DNA of 64,000 nt from Amoebophrya sp. A120 (lineage: Eukaryota; Sar; Dinophyceae; Syndiniales; Amoebophryaceae): the NCBI GenBank assembly GCA_905178155.1, contig CAJINV010000002.1, positions 5,265,709 to 5,329,708 on the forward strand, given 5' to 3'. The position numbers were made by a program, and so were the translations under genes. The notes beneath the pieces were generated by a model. The model was given only the letters and a program-made list of their open reading frames with translations. It was not told the DNA's origin and ran no database searches. Of the stretch, positions 33,549 to 46,700 are shown piece after piece; the first letter of the stretch is position 1; every line of letters starts with the position of its first letter.

Positions 33549-35025
33549 AACGGGTAGGTGCGGAGTTCACAGTCGCATCTCGTCGAAAATGTTTTTCGAG
33601 AAGGAAATTTTTGTTCACCGGACGATATTAAAAGCTTTTCGGAGTCAAAGCGTCGAATACTAAATCATCGGTATAAAATCTTCAGGAAAACGAAAACCTT
33701 CAACAAACTGAAATTGGAAATTGATAAACATACTTCGCTCTTCGTCTTCTCAACCTCACAAACAACTGAAAACCAACAAAGCTTCCACCTATTTTTTTGC
33801 CATCGACCACCAGTTTATAATTGACAGGATATGTGTTACAGGTCTAGAAGTAGCGACTTCTTCTCCGAGGATATTCTCTGCGCGAGAAGCTAGATTTACA
33901 CTTTTTTATCACCCACTTTTGTTTCAGTTTCAAAACTCAAGCGCCAACTTGAATTTCCATTTTACCTTGTTTCAACTACAAATTGATGATATTCCTGATG
34001 TCGTTTCGCTCTTCAAATGAAATTCGCGTTTCAGTTTCAGAAATTCATGAATGTCATGTTGCCGCCGCGGCCTCCTGGTCGTCGGGGTGCACACCCACGT
34101 TATATTTACATGTTTCAAAAATTCACAATTTTCGGGGTACTTTTAGCACAGATCATCATCATAATATTATCGAATGAATACCAGTTTTTTTCATGTTTGA
34201 TGTCATAGCATTGTACAGGTGTTTCAGATTCAATGCCAGGAAATAAAGCAGCAACACCAGCACAGCACACAGAAATTTTCCCTGAATGAGAGTGACCGCT
34301 TTGTTTCGGGTCAACTTCAACACCACCATATTAAAATTTACCTTGTTTAATTCTGTACAGAGAGGTTGTTTTTCAATTTCAACACATGAATGTCATCGAA
34401 TCGCCATCTTTCCATACCGATGCTTAGGTACTCAATCAGGGAACTTATAGCAAATTCAACATCAACGCGTTTACGTTTTGGAAAAGCAATGCACAGGAAT
34501 CACGCCTCCTAAAAAGTTGGCGCACAAAGTAGTACGTGCTAATGCGGTCTGGAAACAAAATCAACAGAAGTAGGAACCCGTTAACGGAAGTGGCGCATGG
34601 TCATGGAATGCCCTCTGATTTTTCCACGAGGACTCGACTTGAAATGTGGGGAAAAGTCAAATCGTATGAAAGCACACGGTTGAATCGACAAAATTTAGTT
34701 CTCATGATTTTTCCATGTTTCTTGACCAAGACAAAAAATAAATGTGGAAGAGATTTCGAGCCCGAACAAGGCGAAGACGACGTGGGAGGCAGCACATGTA
34801 GCGAGCCCTTGATACACCACGTAGCTTTTGTTCGTCATCTGCACGAAGTCAGGGCAGGGCATTCTTCGTCCCTAGAGTCATAGTCAGTTTTATGCGTTTG
34901 CAAATCGAAATTCTATCCTAGAGATGTTGACAGTACGCGCACTTACGTTAATGACAGAGAAGTTATATTAGTTAAAAGTCGATTTTGGTGCCTTGGTCAA
35001 ACTCGGCAATCAAACAACAGTGACG
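33549..35025. other. Spacer between G10 and G11
   Basis: AT-rich, with repeated short TTTCAG/TTTCAA and CAACTTGAATTT motifs between 33700 and 34400. An ORF at about 34536-34883 lacks supporting features. Nothing else recognised. Confidence 0.45.
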
Positions 35026-36425
35026 ATGGCCACCCGTTTCTCCACATCCTCATTGTCCTCTTTGATCTTGAAGCTCTGCCTGGTTTATCACGTCTTCGTC
35101 CGACTGCTTTTAACCTTGCTACACGACTTTCCAGACTACCAAATTGGGTTCATTCGCTCCGTCGCTGTCGTATTGAACGTTTATTGAGAAGAAAAATCCC
35201 CCCTCCCCATATTGACAAGGTACGTTTCCGAAAATTTGTGTTGCTGATTTGTGACCACAAATCTCGTCTGTCTTGCAAGAAGGCAACTCCACAATCCCGC
35301 AGCATTATGCAGGCGGTTTGTGATGCTGATGGGCCTACAGCGCGGGCGTTTCTCATGCAAGACGCCTAGACCAAAACCGCTCTACTTAGGCTCAGTAGGG
35401 GCCTGCATTCCTCTCCAGCGCGACAGAGCTGATTTGTGTACGTCAGAAATTTCGTTGTGATATGGGGAGGGGGGATTTTTCCTTTTGATAACGTTTTCTG
35501 CTTTTTCATCAACGCGGCGTTTGGGGTCACACCGAGAATCTTGGCGGGAGCCGGAGCAGGTTCAGTCGCGAAGAACAAGACAAGTAGTAGAACCCGTGCC
35601 AGTGACGGGGATCATCAAGATGTCGAGGTGATGGGACGAGCGCCAGAACTGAGCGGACTTGCTCCTGTTGCTGGTGTACAAGAAATAAAACCTGCAGGTC
35701 GGCAGGCAAGCGTAGGCGACCTCGAGGTCGATCCACCAAATGCAGAGGACTGCACTCGAAGTATGGCCCGAAAGGAAATTGTTGAAACATTTGGCGAGAT
35801 GAATGAAGAGGACGCTTCTGGCCTTGAAGATGATACTTCTCCACCAGCAGAAGATGGTCCTCGTCAGCTACACGCAAAAAAATTTTCACCAGACGTCGTT
35901 GAAAGCCTCCAACTTCTGGCACGAATGGGCTTTGTGTTTTCGCAAGTTCTGTACGGTTTTGGCTGCGTGGGCTACTTTGTGTTTTTGTACACGATGTTCG
36001 GCGATCTATTTTATCCGGGCGACAAATTGTATCCGGTAGATGGAAGAAGAACAACACAACTCTCTGCTGAAGAGTCGCCAATGCAGCAGCTCCTATCGAC
36101 GGATTCGCACGCAGCTTCATCTTTGTCGCGAATAAGCGGAGAAGCTCGTGAAGAAAACTTTGACTCCCTCTCCGTTCACGCGGCCCACCGAGCGGCGAAG
36201 CTAGTTGGGATAGAGAAGTACTTTCAAACGTTTGCTTCGATTTTCACCTGTTTAAGTGCGGTTTTTGGAGCCATAATTGCGGATCTCATGATTGACGAAG
36301 TACAGGACCACCAAAGTGATGCACATTCGCATGGTGATTCATTCGCTCGGAAATTTTGTTTGGAAAGAGTAGTAAGAACGCTCTCTCTGCCGCAGGATGA
36401 TAACACTGCGAAGAAAAATAAGTAG
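35026..36425 (+). CDS. G11: 361-aa multi-pass membrane protein
   Basis: Exons 35026-35181 and 35496-36425 total 362 codons with stop. ATG 35026 (MATRFSTSS) opens a protein with about four hydrophobic segments: LILKLCLVYHVFVRLLLTLL, a second spanning the introner site (VAVVLNVFCFFINAAFG), a third around MGFVFSQVLYGFGCVGYFVF and a fourth around FASIFTCLSAVFGAIIADL. An acidic Ser/Glu-rich loop of about 130 residues separates segments 2 and 3. No family recognised. The introner sits inside the second membrane segment and is removed in frame. Confidence 0.8.
35182..35490 (+). mobile_element. Introner element, IE-2 inverted copy, TSD ACGTT
   Basis: 309 bp. ACGTT lies at 35177-35181 and 35491-35495. 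The interior runs in the opposite direction to the IE-2 copies at 10514, 46270 and 62274: the block with GTTTCTCATGCAAGAC precedes the block TTGTGTACG. Excision joins TTG AAC GT to T TTC TGC. Confidence 0.92.
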
Positions 36426-37009
36426 ATGAAGGCCCTTTAGTAAGTAGGCAATGTTGACGATGCTGGCAAGTAGAACATCATGCAAGTAGAGCAAGATGAA
36501 AGGTTTGGAGCCAAGTTTTTCCAGCCCCTGCTTCTTCAAGCGGTAGATTTTCGTACTCCGGATATTTCTCCGATCCACATCCAAGCGAAGATGCTGCCGA
36601 GTGCGCGGTTACGCTTTGCTGGCACGTAGCTTCAGCATGTTGATCAGTCTCTGACTCTGTGTTGTCGCACGACCTTGCTCACCTTCGAGGTCGTGCAGCC
36701 TCCGTCTGAGATGAAATAGAACGCACGAAAGGTCGAGCGTCTTGAGAACATCAAGCGTACTTTCAGCATAAGAAGTAGCTTGCTAAGCTGGCAGAGAGAT
36801 GAAGACGGGCCTTGTCTACTGCCGCTGATTTCTGATAGAAACTCTTGAGCGTCATCTAATCCACTAGAAGCGAGGGTGCGAAACAGCATGGTGAGAGAAG
36901 TTTCTACTAACGCGGTCTCCGTCGAGAGAACAAAAAATGTCGCTGTACTTGATGTTCCCCTCCACGTAAATAAAGTAGACCTTCTTGTCCAGTGATTCTG
37001 AGTCCAATT
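36426..37009. other. Spacer between G11 and G12
   Basis: No plus-strand gene recognised. On the minus strand two blocks read like protein: about 37000-36880 (VYFIYVEGNIKYSDIFCSLD) and about 36790-36614 (STLDVLKTLDLSCVLFHLRR, then LINMLKLRASKA and a stop). They may be exons of an antisense gene with short introns, or chance. Confidence 0.3.
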
Positions 37010-37654
37010 ATGGTATTGCAAGATGACTTTGGCACGACTGGAGTGGCAGATTTGTTCATAAGGGACCAACAAGGCGCACAAACGCGAGAGCAGGATTTGA
37101 TTTCGCGAACCTCTACCCGGGTGGGCAACTTACGCGGACAACAATCCGCTTCGCAAGACCCGGAACTGCAGCAGCACCAGCAGAAGGAGGTTGGTTGGGG
37201 CACCGTCGGATTTCTGATTGTGATAATTCTCCTTTTCGCGGGCGTGCAGTGCTTCATCCTGTACTATTCAAATGAGTACGACAAGAAAAAAAGGTACGAG
37301 CAGTGGCTGCGCCAGAGGGGGTCTCTGCTGAGGAATCACAGTGGAAACAACGGCTCCTCGTCGGGGACCAACAGTTTAAACAATTCGAACCGGCGACGGG
37401 TCCTGAACGCAACTCCTTTAACGCCCATCCTCGAGGGCACCGAGCTGGCCAAAGGAGAGCAGCAGGACGAGAACACGGATTTGCCTTCGACTTTGTCGCC
37501 GCCAGGGGCATCTACTTCTAGTGCCGGTACTGGGGCGCCGAGCGTCGAGTTAGCTTCTCCAACGACGACAACGCCTGGTGGAGGTTTTTCCTCGGGCATT
37601 GCTGCAGGCGCAAGAACAGCTTCCTCGCTCGTACAGAAGAAGGTTCCGCTGTGA
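37010..37654 (+). CDS. G12: 214-aa single-pass membrane protein
   Basis: ATG 37010 (MVLQDDFGTTG) to TGA 37652-37654, one exon. Residues 1-65 are polar with many Gln; one membrane segment follows (VGFLIVIILLFAGVQCFILY). Then comes a basic stretch (DKKKRYEQWLRQRG) and a Ser/Gly/Thr-rich tail. The charge pattern suggests a cytosolic C-terminus. G13 starts 128 bp downstream. No family recognised. Confidence 0.75.
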   Translation: MVLQDDFGTTGVADLFIRDQQGAQTREQDLISRTSTRVGNLRGQQSASQDPELQQHQQKEVGWGTVGFLIVIILLFAGVQCFILYYSNEYDKKKRYEQWLRQRGSLLRNHSGNNGSSSGTNSLNNSNRRRVLNATPLTPILEGTELAKGEQQDENTDLPSTLSPPGASTSSAGTGAPSVELASPTTTTPGGGFSSGIAAGARTASSLVQKKVPL

Positions 37655-37782
37655 TTGAATCATCTCGGAGCAGCTGTTTTCATCGTCTGTCGTGCTGACA
37701 GCAAAGAAGAAAGGAATAGACGAACTTCTCGTCTTGTAGAACTTCTAGCAGGAGAGGAGCGCTACTACGAGAAGGAAAAACC

Positions 37783-40700
37783 ATGCCATCCGCGGACGTT
37801 TCAACATCCCTCGATCCTGCGACCGAGATGTCCACGGCCTCTCCCACAGCTGTAGAGACCACTACAACTCCAGCAGCCGCGAACCCGCGGCAGCAGAAGA
37901 AGCAGTGGGCCCGCGACAGCCACTTCGGTCCGGTCGTGAAGCAGTGCCTGAACCGCGTGTTGCACACCCGACCGAAGGACCCGTTGACCGCACTGGCCGA
38001 CGAGTTGGGGAGGTACTCCAACACGAGTTTGAAACGGTGGCTGGACTTTGAATTAATCGATTTCACGCTGGAGACGGTCGAGGGAGGCACGGGAAACAAT
38101 GGTGGGGAATTACAGGGCGTCGAGGGCGGAGCAGCTGCCGCTTCCGTTACGGCGGGAGACGGTTCTTCTGTGCAGTTTGGGTTCCGCCCAGTTTTGTCCA
38201 TCCGCGGTTTTCCGGTCGTGTCTGAGGAGTTGATCACCTGCCCGTTCAAACCCTGTCCCGAGGTGAAGGCGGAAGAGGACGCAACCATCCAGTTTCCGGG
38301 GTACCCCGCCTCGCCGCCAGAGGGGGAAGAGGCGATAGAGCTGATTGGGATTGGACTGAAAAAACTCACCGCAGTGCCGCTGTCTGATGTCGAGAAGGTG
38401 AAGGTACAGCACCGCTTCAAGCAGAACTGCGCAAACGTGCTAGCGGCGATCGTCGAGTCCCTCACGAGTCAAGACTGCGATGCGGTTCTTCTACTCGACC
38501 AGATTCTCTCCAACATCGTCGATATGGAGCAAGAAAGGGTGAACACCTGCGTCGAAGAAGCCGTAGCAGCGGTCGAGGAATTGCAAAGACTTGCCCGCTA
38601 TGCATTGCAAATTTTAGTTTCTGTGTCCGGTCGTGGTCGTCTTCTGATGATGCAAATTCGAGAGATTCTAGGAAATTTCCGTTTTTAGCTGCGTCTTCAG
38701 AATCAATTACGTCTGACAAGTTTGGAAAAAGATAGGTCTTGCAACCAGCTTCCAGAGGGCCCGGCCAGACACCAGAATTGCAATCCATACCTTCGTCGGC
38801 GGCTCAGCCAACGCGAGCGAAGACGGGGGCAACAGCCCGCACGGGTCGCAGCACGGCAGCAACAGTCCGCCGGGCAGCCGGGAAGGTGGTCTCGGAGACC
38901 ACGGAAGTGCTGGCGAGAACGGACCGGGCAATAACGAGGACGAGGAGGAGGAGGGCGAAAAGTTCGACCCTTCCAACGCAGTCGCGGATTGCCATCCTTG
39001 CTTTACCAGAACGGAAATGAAGCAGCTGCAGTGGTTATCAACTGCAAAAATGTCTGGGTCTGGAAGAATGCCAGACTTGTCATGCAGGTTTTCCATGACC
39101 CATGAGGTCTGGTATGTAGGACAGAGCATGACAGATTCTGTGCGAGTGCTATCATGCCTATCCCGCATGAGAAACTGCCTCTCGATTAGGTCAAAAGTGG
39201 TCAGCTTTAGTTGGTAAGCATGCAACACAGATTTTTATACATGATTCAGATTTAGCATGACAGACCCAGACACTTTTGCATTTGATAGTGGTCGTTGCTC
39301 GAACTGATCCGGAAATACAGCGATGAGGAATTGAAACCCATGAACGACGTCTTCCGACGGGAATTGTGTACGAGCTCCAACAGCCTCCGCGACGTCGCTA
39401 TGCAGAACAAAAGTATCTATACACAGTCACGCATTGTGATGTAGATGTTGCAGACCAACAAGCAGGGCAAACGAGTTTTGTCATGCCGGAAATTATGCTT
39501 TCCCGCTACTGTAATATTTCAGGCATGCTTTCCCGTATGATCTGCGCACTAAAGCTAGTGCATGTAAATAGTTTTCTTCGTCAACAGCAGAGCAAGTTTC
39601 TGTACCCGAAATTGTTCCAACACGGGCGTAACTGTAACAATTTTATCCTTTGAAAGTGGCGGAGCTAGAATTACTCACCGACAGCAAGGCGGAAGTTGCG
39701 GAGTCGATGCTTTTGTCGGAAGAAGTAGAAATCGCTGACGATGCCGGGGGCAACAACGGTGGCGGGGGCGACCACGGCGAAACAATACCGGAACCATCAT
39801 CGTCGGCTGCGTCCCCCGAAAAAAGCAAGACAGCGGAAGACGACAAGCTGTTCCCTCCACCACAGTTCGCCAAGCCGCAACCAAACCCAAGGAAGAAGCA
39901 GGAGCTGTACTTCGCGCTCAAGTATCAAGTGCAAAAATGTCTGGGTCTGGAAGGTGCCAGGTTTGTCATGCGCATGCTGTATGATCCATGCCGCCTGTAA
40001 TGCATGCTCTAGCATCACAGATTTTTAGAATGCTTCCTGATACCCATTCCGCATGAGAAATGCCCTGTCCGCGCAACACAAACTTGACTGCTGTTGCTGG
40101 TCAAACAATACAATTTTTTTTGGAATCCAAAGACTGACAGCATTACAATCCAGACCCATACATATTTGCAATCCATATCAAGGAGGCGGAACGGATAAAA
40201 CAGGAAAACGAGGCGAACACGCTGGTGAGGCTGGCGGAGGAGTGCAGGCTAGATTACTTGAAACAAAACTCCTCGACGTCTAGTAGTATGCACAGGGAAG
40301 TCGAAGTTATTTACCGTAGACAATTGGCACAGAAAATGCAGTCCCGTACTCTTGTTGGGCTTCAAATCATCTGGCATTTCTATTTCACTAGTACTTGTTG
40401 TTGTGAGCAGGTGCAGGATTGCGGTAAATTTCTATTGCATAGAAACCAGCACAAGCAGTTCAGTTTCCGACGCCGCCAAACGGGAATCGATGAAGTTGCA
40501 GCTTGATCACTGGAAGAAGCAGGGCTATCCGCTTTTGTCCTGCTCTATCAAATGTAAAAATGTCTGGGTCTGGAACAAAACAACTTGTCATGCTAAATCT
40601 GAATCATGTAAAAATCTGTCTTGCATGATTACCAAAAGCTGTCCTCTTTCGACCTAATCGCGAGGCAGTTTCTCATGCAGGAGAGGCATGATAGAACTCT

Positions 40701-43700
40701 TGCAGAATCTGTCATGCCATTTCCTACATACCAGACCTCATGGGTCATGGAAAACCTGCATGACAAGTCTGGCATTCTTCCAGACCCAGACATTTTTGCA
40801 TTTGATATGCTCGAAACTGCTCGTTTCCAGCAAGGATTCGGACTTACTTCCCGAAAACGCCTATCCTGAGTAAAAACGTACCCACGCCAGAGTTGTAATG
40901 CAGATTTGCAAAGACGGGAAGACTTGTAATGCGCATCCCCATGAGAGCCATTTCCAATCGTGTTTTGGAATTTGTGATGCTGTGAACAGGATGAGCAGCT
41001 GGATATGTGACGCGGCTGCACTTGCTAACCTGCACTACACTGCAGAGTGCAACTTGTCATGCGTGACTCACAAAACTCCTAGGTTTGTGTTGCAAAATCC
41101 CCATCCTGACTCTGGTGTGGGTACGTTTTTACTCAGGATAACGCCAGTCTGGGCATCGCGCTCTCCATCTGGAGCTGTGGCGCCGGGCCCTTCGCCGCGG
41201 AGTGCAAATACAGTGGGGGCGGAGCAGGGGAGAGTAGGTAGTTTGGTGTTCTTGCGATTTTCTTTTTTCGCTTTTTATGTGATAAATTAGTGTCGACACC
41301 AACGCAACTCGAACTCCAACATCCATGGCGGGGTCTCGATTCTGATTTGGTTTTGAAAGACCACATCATAGAAAAGGGAGAAAAAAGTCCGATCGATGGC
41401 CTTCGACGGATGTTGCGGTAGACACGCAAATAAATGCTTCACGACTCGTCGGAGGTTCTGAGCGGATGCTTCACGACTCGTCGGATATGAAGAATACCGT
41501 TAGGCACGGGAACTCCTTTCACAAAACAATCACAAAGTAATAGTAAAATTTTTCCCCTCTACAGTTCGTCCTCCAGTACCGCAACTTCCGGCCTTCCGCC
41601 CCTGAACGCGTTCGAGATCACGATGAAGCACCTCGCTGCCATCCGTTCGGAGCTCGCGACGCAGCTCGGCGCCGCCCCCGATACTAGCAGCGCCACCTCT
41701 GCGGCGGAGCCGCTTTCCCTTCCGGCCAGTGCGACGCTGGCGGACGGCGTCACGATGCTGGAGAAAACCATGAGGCAGCTGTTTCCAACCTTGCACACGG
41801 AATCAGAGGAGAAGGCCGGGATCCGCAGTCGGAAAAGGATCGAGTACACGGAGCCAGAGAACATGAACCGCTCGGAAGACGATAACCAGTCTGGTATTCT
41901 CAGTAAAAACGTCCACACGCCTTCCCATAGTCAAGATGGCGGTATGAATCGGCTACACAAATGAAAAAGTTCTGGCTGTAGTTGCGCATGACGCATCTGG
42001 GCTCCTAGTGTAGTAGTCGTGTGTACGCTTAGCTAGTGCACTCGCACGAGCAGAGACCTATCACCTTATCATTGCACCTCCTAGAGCACCATAACAAACT
42101 CCTCGCCCCAAACAGAAGAAACTACAAAACGCTCTTCATGGGGCTGCGTATGAAAAACATTTGAAGCATCGAGATTTGCATGACAAGTCTGGGAAGATGG
42201 AAGACGTGTTTCCACTGGATACCGGGGTTGGAGACCATGCCGCAGGATATGATTCCGAAGGAGAAGATTTTTGCAAATTTCCTCAAGGAAGCGGAAGAAG
42301 TGGATGTCGTCTATGACATCGAGCGAAAGCCGTATGGCACGAAATTCTTCTACGAAATTCTCGTCGACTGCAATATACGCAGTGTAAAAGTAGAAATATC
42401 GTTCGTACTAGTAGCAATTATTGCATCACAAATTTTTCCACAGAAGAACAAGAAAATGTAGCTTGTCATGCAGAATCAGTTATGGAAGAACGAAAAACTA
42501 CTGAAACGTCAGTGACGCATGATTGCGAGTTCTAGTACAAGTACGATAGCCTTTTCGTTTTCCAGTCGATACATATCCAAGAAAAAAACATTGTAGGTGT
42601 AACTTTTTTGGAGGAACAGCATTACAAATCTGTCTGGCGTGACAACAAAAACCTGTCATGCGCAAATTAATAGTAAGTGAAAACGCCCTTTAATGGAGCC
42701 TACAATGCATGCCAAGCATGACAGACGCAATCACCTTGCATGTTGCGCATCACAAATTTACATTAGCAGCGTTTTTTTCTTGGATAATACAGTATGAACA
42801 AAGTGAACACGACGATCAACGACGAAGTCGTCGATTTGGTGACGTTATGAAATGCAAATATGTCTGGGTCTGGAAACTTGTGATGCTGGTTGGCGAATCA
42901 AGAGAACGCCAGAAATGACGGCTCAGCATGACAGGTTTTTGAGTCGCTTGGTGTTGCCTATTCTGCATGAGAAGCTGGGTTTTTGCATGACACAAAAGTG
43001 GCGCTTTTGGGTACCTTGCATGACAGACTTGACAGTCATGCTAGCAGAGCATGACAAACCTGGCACTTTTCCAGACCCAGACACTTTTGCATTTCATAGA
43101 CGTTTGAACCGGTGGAGAACGTGGCCGAGCTATCCAGGAAAAAAACTGTGTAACTGTAATTTTGTAGGAAGAGCAGCATGATCACAAATTCGTTTTGCAT
43201 TACAGGAAAACCTGTCATGCGCAGCTAGTTGTGCGTGAAAAGGAAAACACGTATGAAAGTAGCCTAAGACGCAGATCCAGCATGACAACTGTAACAGTTT
43301 TGCATTTTCTGCATCACAGACTTGCACTCGCATAGTTTTTTTCTTGCATACGACCCGCTCCCGGATGAGGAGTACGCGGCGAAAGTCCAGGAGGAAGCGG
43401 AATCGCTTATCAGATTGAACAGTGTCTTCACCCCACAACTAACTTGAAAGTACTTTATTTGTATCTATAGGCAAAACTTCCCAAAAATCCCAATCTGAAG
43501 ATAAATAAACTATTCTCCATGTTGTCGCATGTCTCAGCGTCGGCATCGCAATTTTTTGATGGTGCGTTGCAACAATTTTAATTCCAGAAGAGCCCAAAAA
43601 GAAAAACCGCCGGGCCTGTTTTAGGACAGATGCTTTGCGCACCGAGATAGATTCGGCATTAGAGAGACTCATAGTCCCTTCATGCAAGACAAAATGGGTT

Positions 43701-46700
43701 GAGGTCATGTGAAAAGCTTCATGCAAGACAAAAAGTGACCATGTGGAAGTGAAAACGTAAACTTTGCATCAGAAATGTTCCCAACTAACTTTCGGGGGTG
43801 GGGCGCTTTTCACTGTAATATCGTGGCAGAAAGAGGCGGAGGAACAGGGAACGGAACTGGACCCGGAAGAGGAGCAAAGAATAGCAGCCGAGCAGGAGGA
43901 GAAACGGAAAACGCACCTGGCAAAGTGGGAGCGCCGGTGTTTCGTGCTGCAGTTTCCGGAAAACATGTATTTCGTGGAGGGGAAGCTGCAGGCGAAAGTG
44001 GGTATGGATTGCAAAAATGTCTGGGTCTGGAAAATTGCAGCTTGTCATGCTAAATCTGGATCATGCAAAAATCTGTGTTGCATGAGTGCCAAAAGCTGCA
44101 CACTTTCGGCCAAGTTGGGAGGGGATTAATTTCTCATGCAGGATAGGCATTAGAAAGGTCTCGCAGAATCTGTCATGCTAAGTCCTACATACCAGACCTC
44201 ATGGCTCATAGAAAACCTGCATGACAAATCTGGCAATCTTCCAGACCCAGACATTTTTGCATTTGATAGTGGGCAGCGTGTGGCAAATACCGAAGGTGGT
44301 CGTGCGGAAAAATCCCGAGGTTGCGACTTGGATAGAGGAGTACATCAGGACTTCCACGATTCATTGAATTTTTTCATTTTTGCTGTTACAACGCGATGAA
44401 TTTTTTCGAGAGTCTACCATGCATGGAGCTTGCAGTGACAAGTTGTCACTGACAGCTCCGATTTCTTTATTTGCGACCTAGCGCATGCGTGCATGCGTGC
44501 ATCTGTATTCTTCCGTGAGGAGAACTACAACATTGGAAACGATATCCGCACGTACAAAACAAAACAATTGTGTTAAATTGGTTCACAAAGGTATGGCGCC
44601 CGCCTTTCCGGGTCCAAGCCCTCCACCGCGAACTCGATGCAGCCCCCTCCTGAGGGCGAGGAACAGGAACCCATTCCTCCCAAGCCCGACCATTTCTCCG
44701 AGACGCTTGGGGAATACTGCAACAAGCTCGAGTCCTTGAGTAACTTGAAATCGCAGGAAAACAAGTCCGAGTCCGAGCAAACTGCGACGATCACACTCAT
44801 CAACCCACTACCCTCGTCCTCGATTTTCTGTTCGAAGCCGTTGAAAATGCGGTTCCGCGGCACCAAAACGAAGACCAAGACGGTGATTACCGACCCGAGC
44901 GGCGCCATCGGTGCGGCGTACGGCTGCTACCGGCACACCATGCAGGAGGGCCCGGGCTTCACGATCAGTGAGATGATGATGCTGAGCGAGAAGTCGTTAT
45001 CCTGAGTAAAAACGTCCCCACCCCATAGTCATGATGGGAAATCAGCTAGACAAATCTACACGCTTAGGGCGTTCTTGCGCATAACAAGTTCGGTCCCGTG
45101 CTGTAGTCCTGTTTACCTCGTTCAGAAGCATCACACATCTAGCCTACCATGCTGATCCGAGCACTACAAATTCCAAAACACGGCTAGCAACTCCTGTCAT
45201 GCTCATGTGCTGGCCCCGCATGAGAAACATTTTGAGCATGTGTTTTTGCATGACAACTCGGGGGTGGGGACGTTTTTACTCAGGATAGTCGTGGCAGCCG
45301 AGTTTGATTGAGTTGGACAGTGACGCACTGGAGAAAGCCGCAAGCATATCGCAAGAAAAAAGTGTTACAGTTACACATTGTGTTGCAGGCCAAGCAAGAC
45401 AGACGTTCTCTGTCATGCCGGATATGCATAGAAGCCTCGTTTCATGGGTTTTTTTCCCTAGGATTTCTGCAATACTCTCATGCAGAGAAATTTGTGTTGC
45501 CGAATTGACTACAAGTGTGTATATTGTAGCACTTTTTTCGTGGGATAAAGCACGAGTCTCGGGATGGTGTTGGCATTGCCCCGGTCCGCGCGACTCTGGG
45601 ACTTACCGGTTGCGAGTTTGAGCACCGAGGGCGGCGCACCAGCAGTAGACGGCACCGACGAGGGTGTCGCGGGTACTAAAACCAGCAGCTCCAGTAAATT
45701 TGGCGCGCTGATGACGCAATTTTTCTTGCAGGTCGCAGCTGTCGTGGACGATGGTGGAGCGATGGGAAGAGGTGCGAGCTCTACTATCCACCTGTGTAAA
45801 AACGTGTTTTTGATGCCCCCACCTGATACGATTGTCAAATCTGCTTTAACAGGCAAAATTTTCCGAAGCTCCGAGACTCGCGCATGCAAAGCTTCGGTAG
45901 GTTATGGTGTGGTAGTCGTGCTTAGCCTGCTAGTGGTCTTCTGACCGCGATGTCAAAGACATACTGTCTGCCTCTAATTAGAGGTTGACAAATTTCGATT
46001 TCCAAACGTAATTAGAGAAACGATGCCATGAGAAGCGGCCCTCGCATGAGACAGACACATTCTGAGCATTGAGATGTGCATGACAAAAACCCGGCGTGCT
46101 GGCGGGTACTTACGTTTTTACACAGGATGCCTAGTTCCCAAAGTTCCTCGGCCAACCGCGGTGCAGGAGGTCCTGCACGACGGGATGATATCACCGACCC
46201 CTCGATGGTGGTTCCCGATGACGAGCTTAGTTACACGGAGTTTGCGGACGCGTTGACGTCGCTGGACGTTATCAAAGTGAAAAATCCCCCCTCCCCATAT
46301 CGAACCGGGGATTTCTGTTGCTGGATTTGTGTACACAAAGCAGCTCGGTCTTGCAGTGCGGCACTGCAGGCAGAGCCTAGGCCGGCGAAGGAGTGTTTTG
46401 GTGTAGGTGCGTAGCATAGCAGAGGCCTGCCATGTGGCCGCATCAGCATTCCAAATCGCCTGCATAATGCGGCGGATTCTTTGGCTTTACCTTCTTGCAA
46501 GAGAAGCGGGATTTGTGGCCACAAATCAGCATCGCAAACTTGTAAAAAGCTGCATACCTTTTCACTCAGTAGGGGGAGGGGGATTTTTTCCTCACAATAG
46601 ACGTGTTCGTACGGTCTGCGTCCACGCTGCTCGGCTACGCGGTGGATAAGGTCGAAGATCCGAACAAGTCGGAAAATTCCGAAAATTCCCGCCCGGGCAG

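Noticed and set aside
33110-33663. Gly/Arg-rich ORFs in the other frames of the G10 repeat
   Set aside because: They arise from the GTG GTC GAG GAG codon repeats of G10. The G10 frame is the one that continues across introners.
34536-34883. 115-codon ORF between G10 and G11
   Set aside because: No domain, composition bias or splice continuity; sits in an AT-rich spacer.
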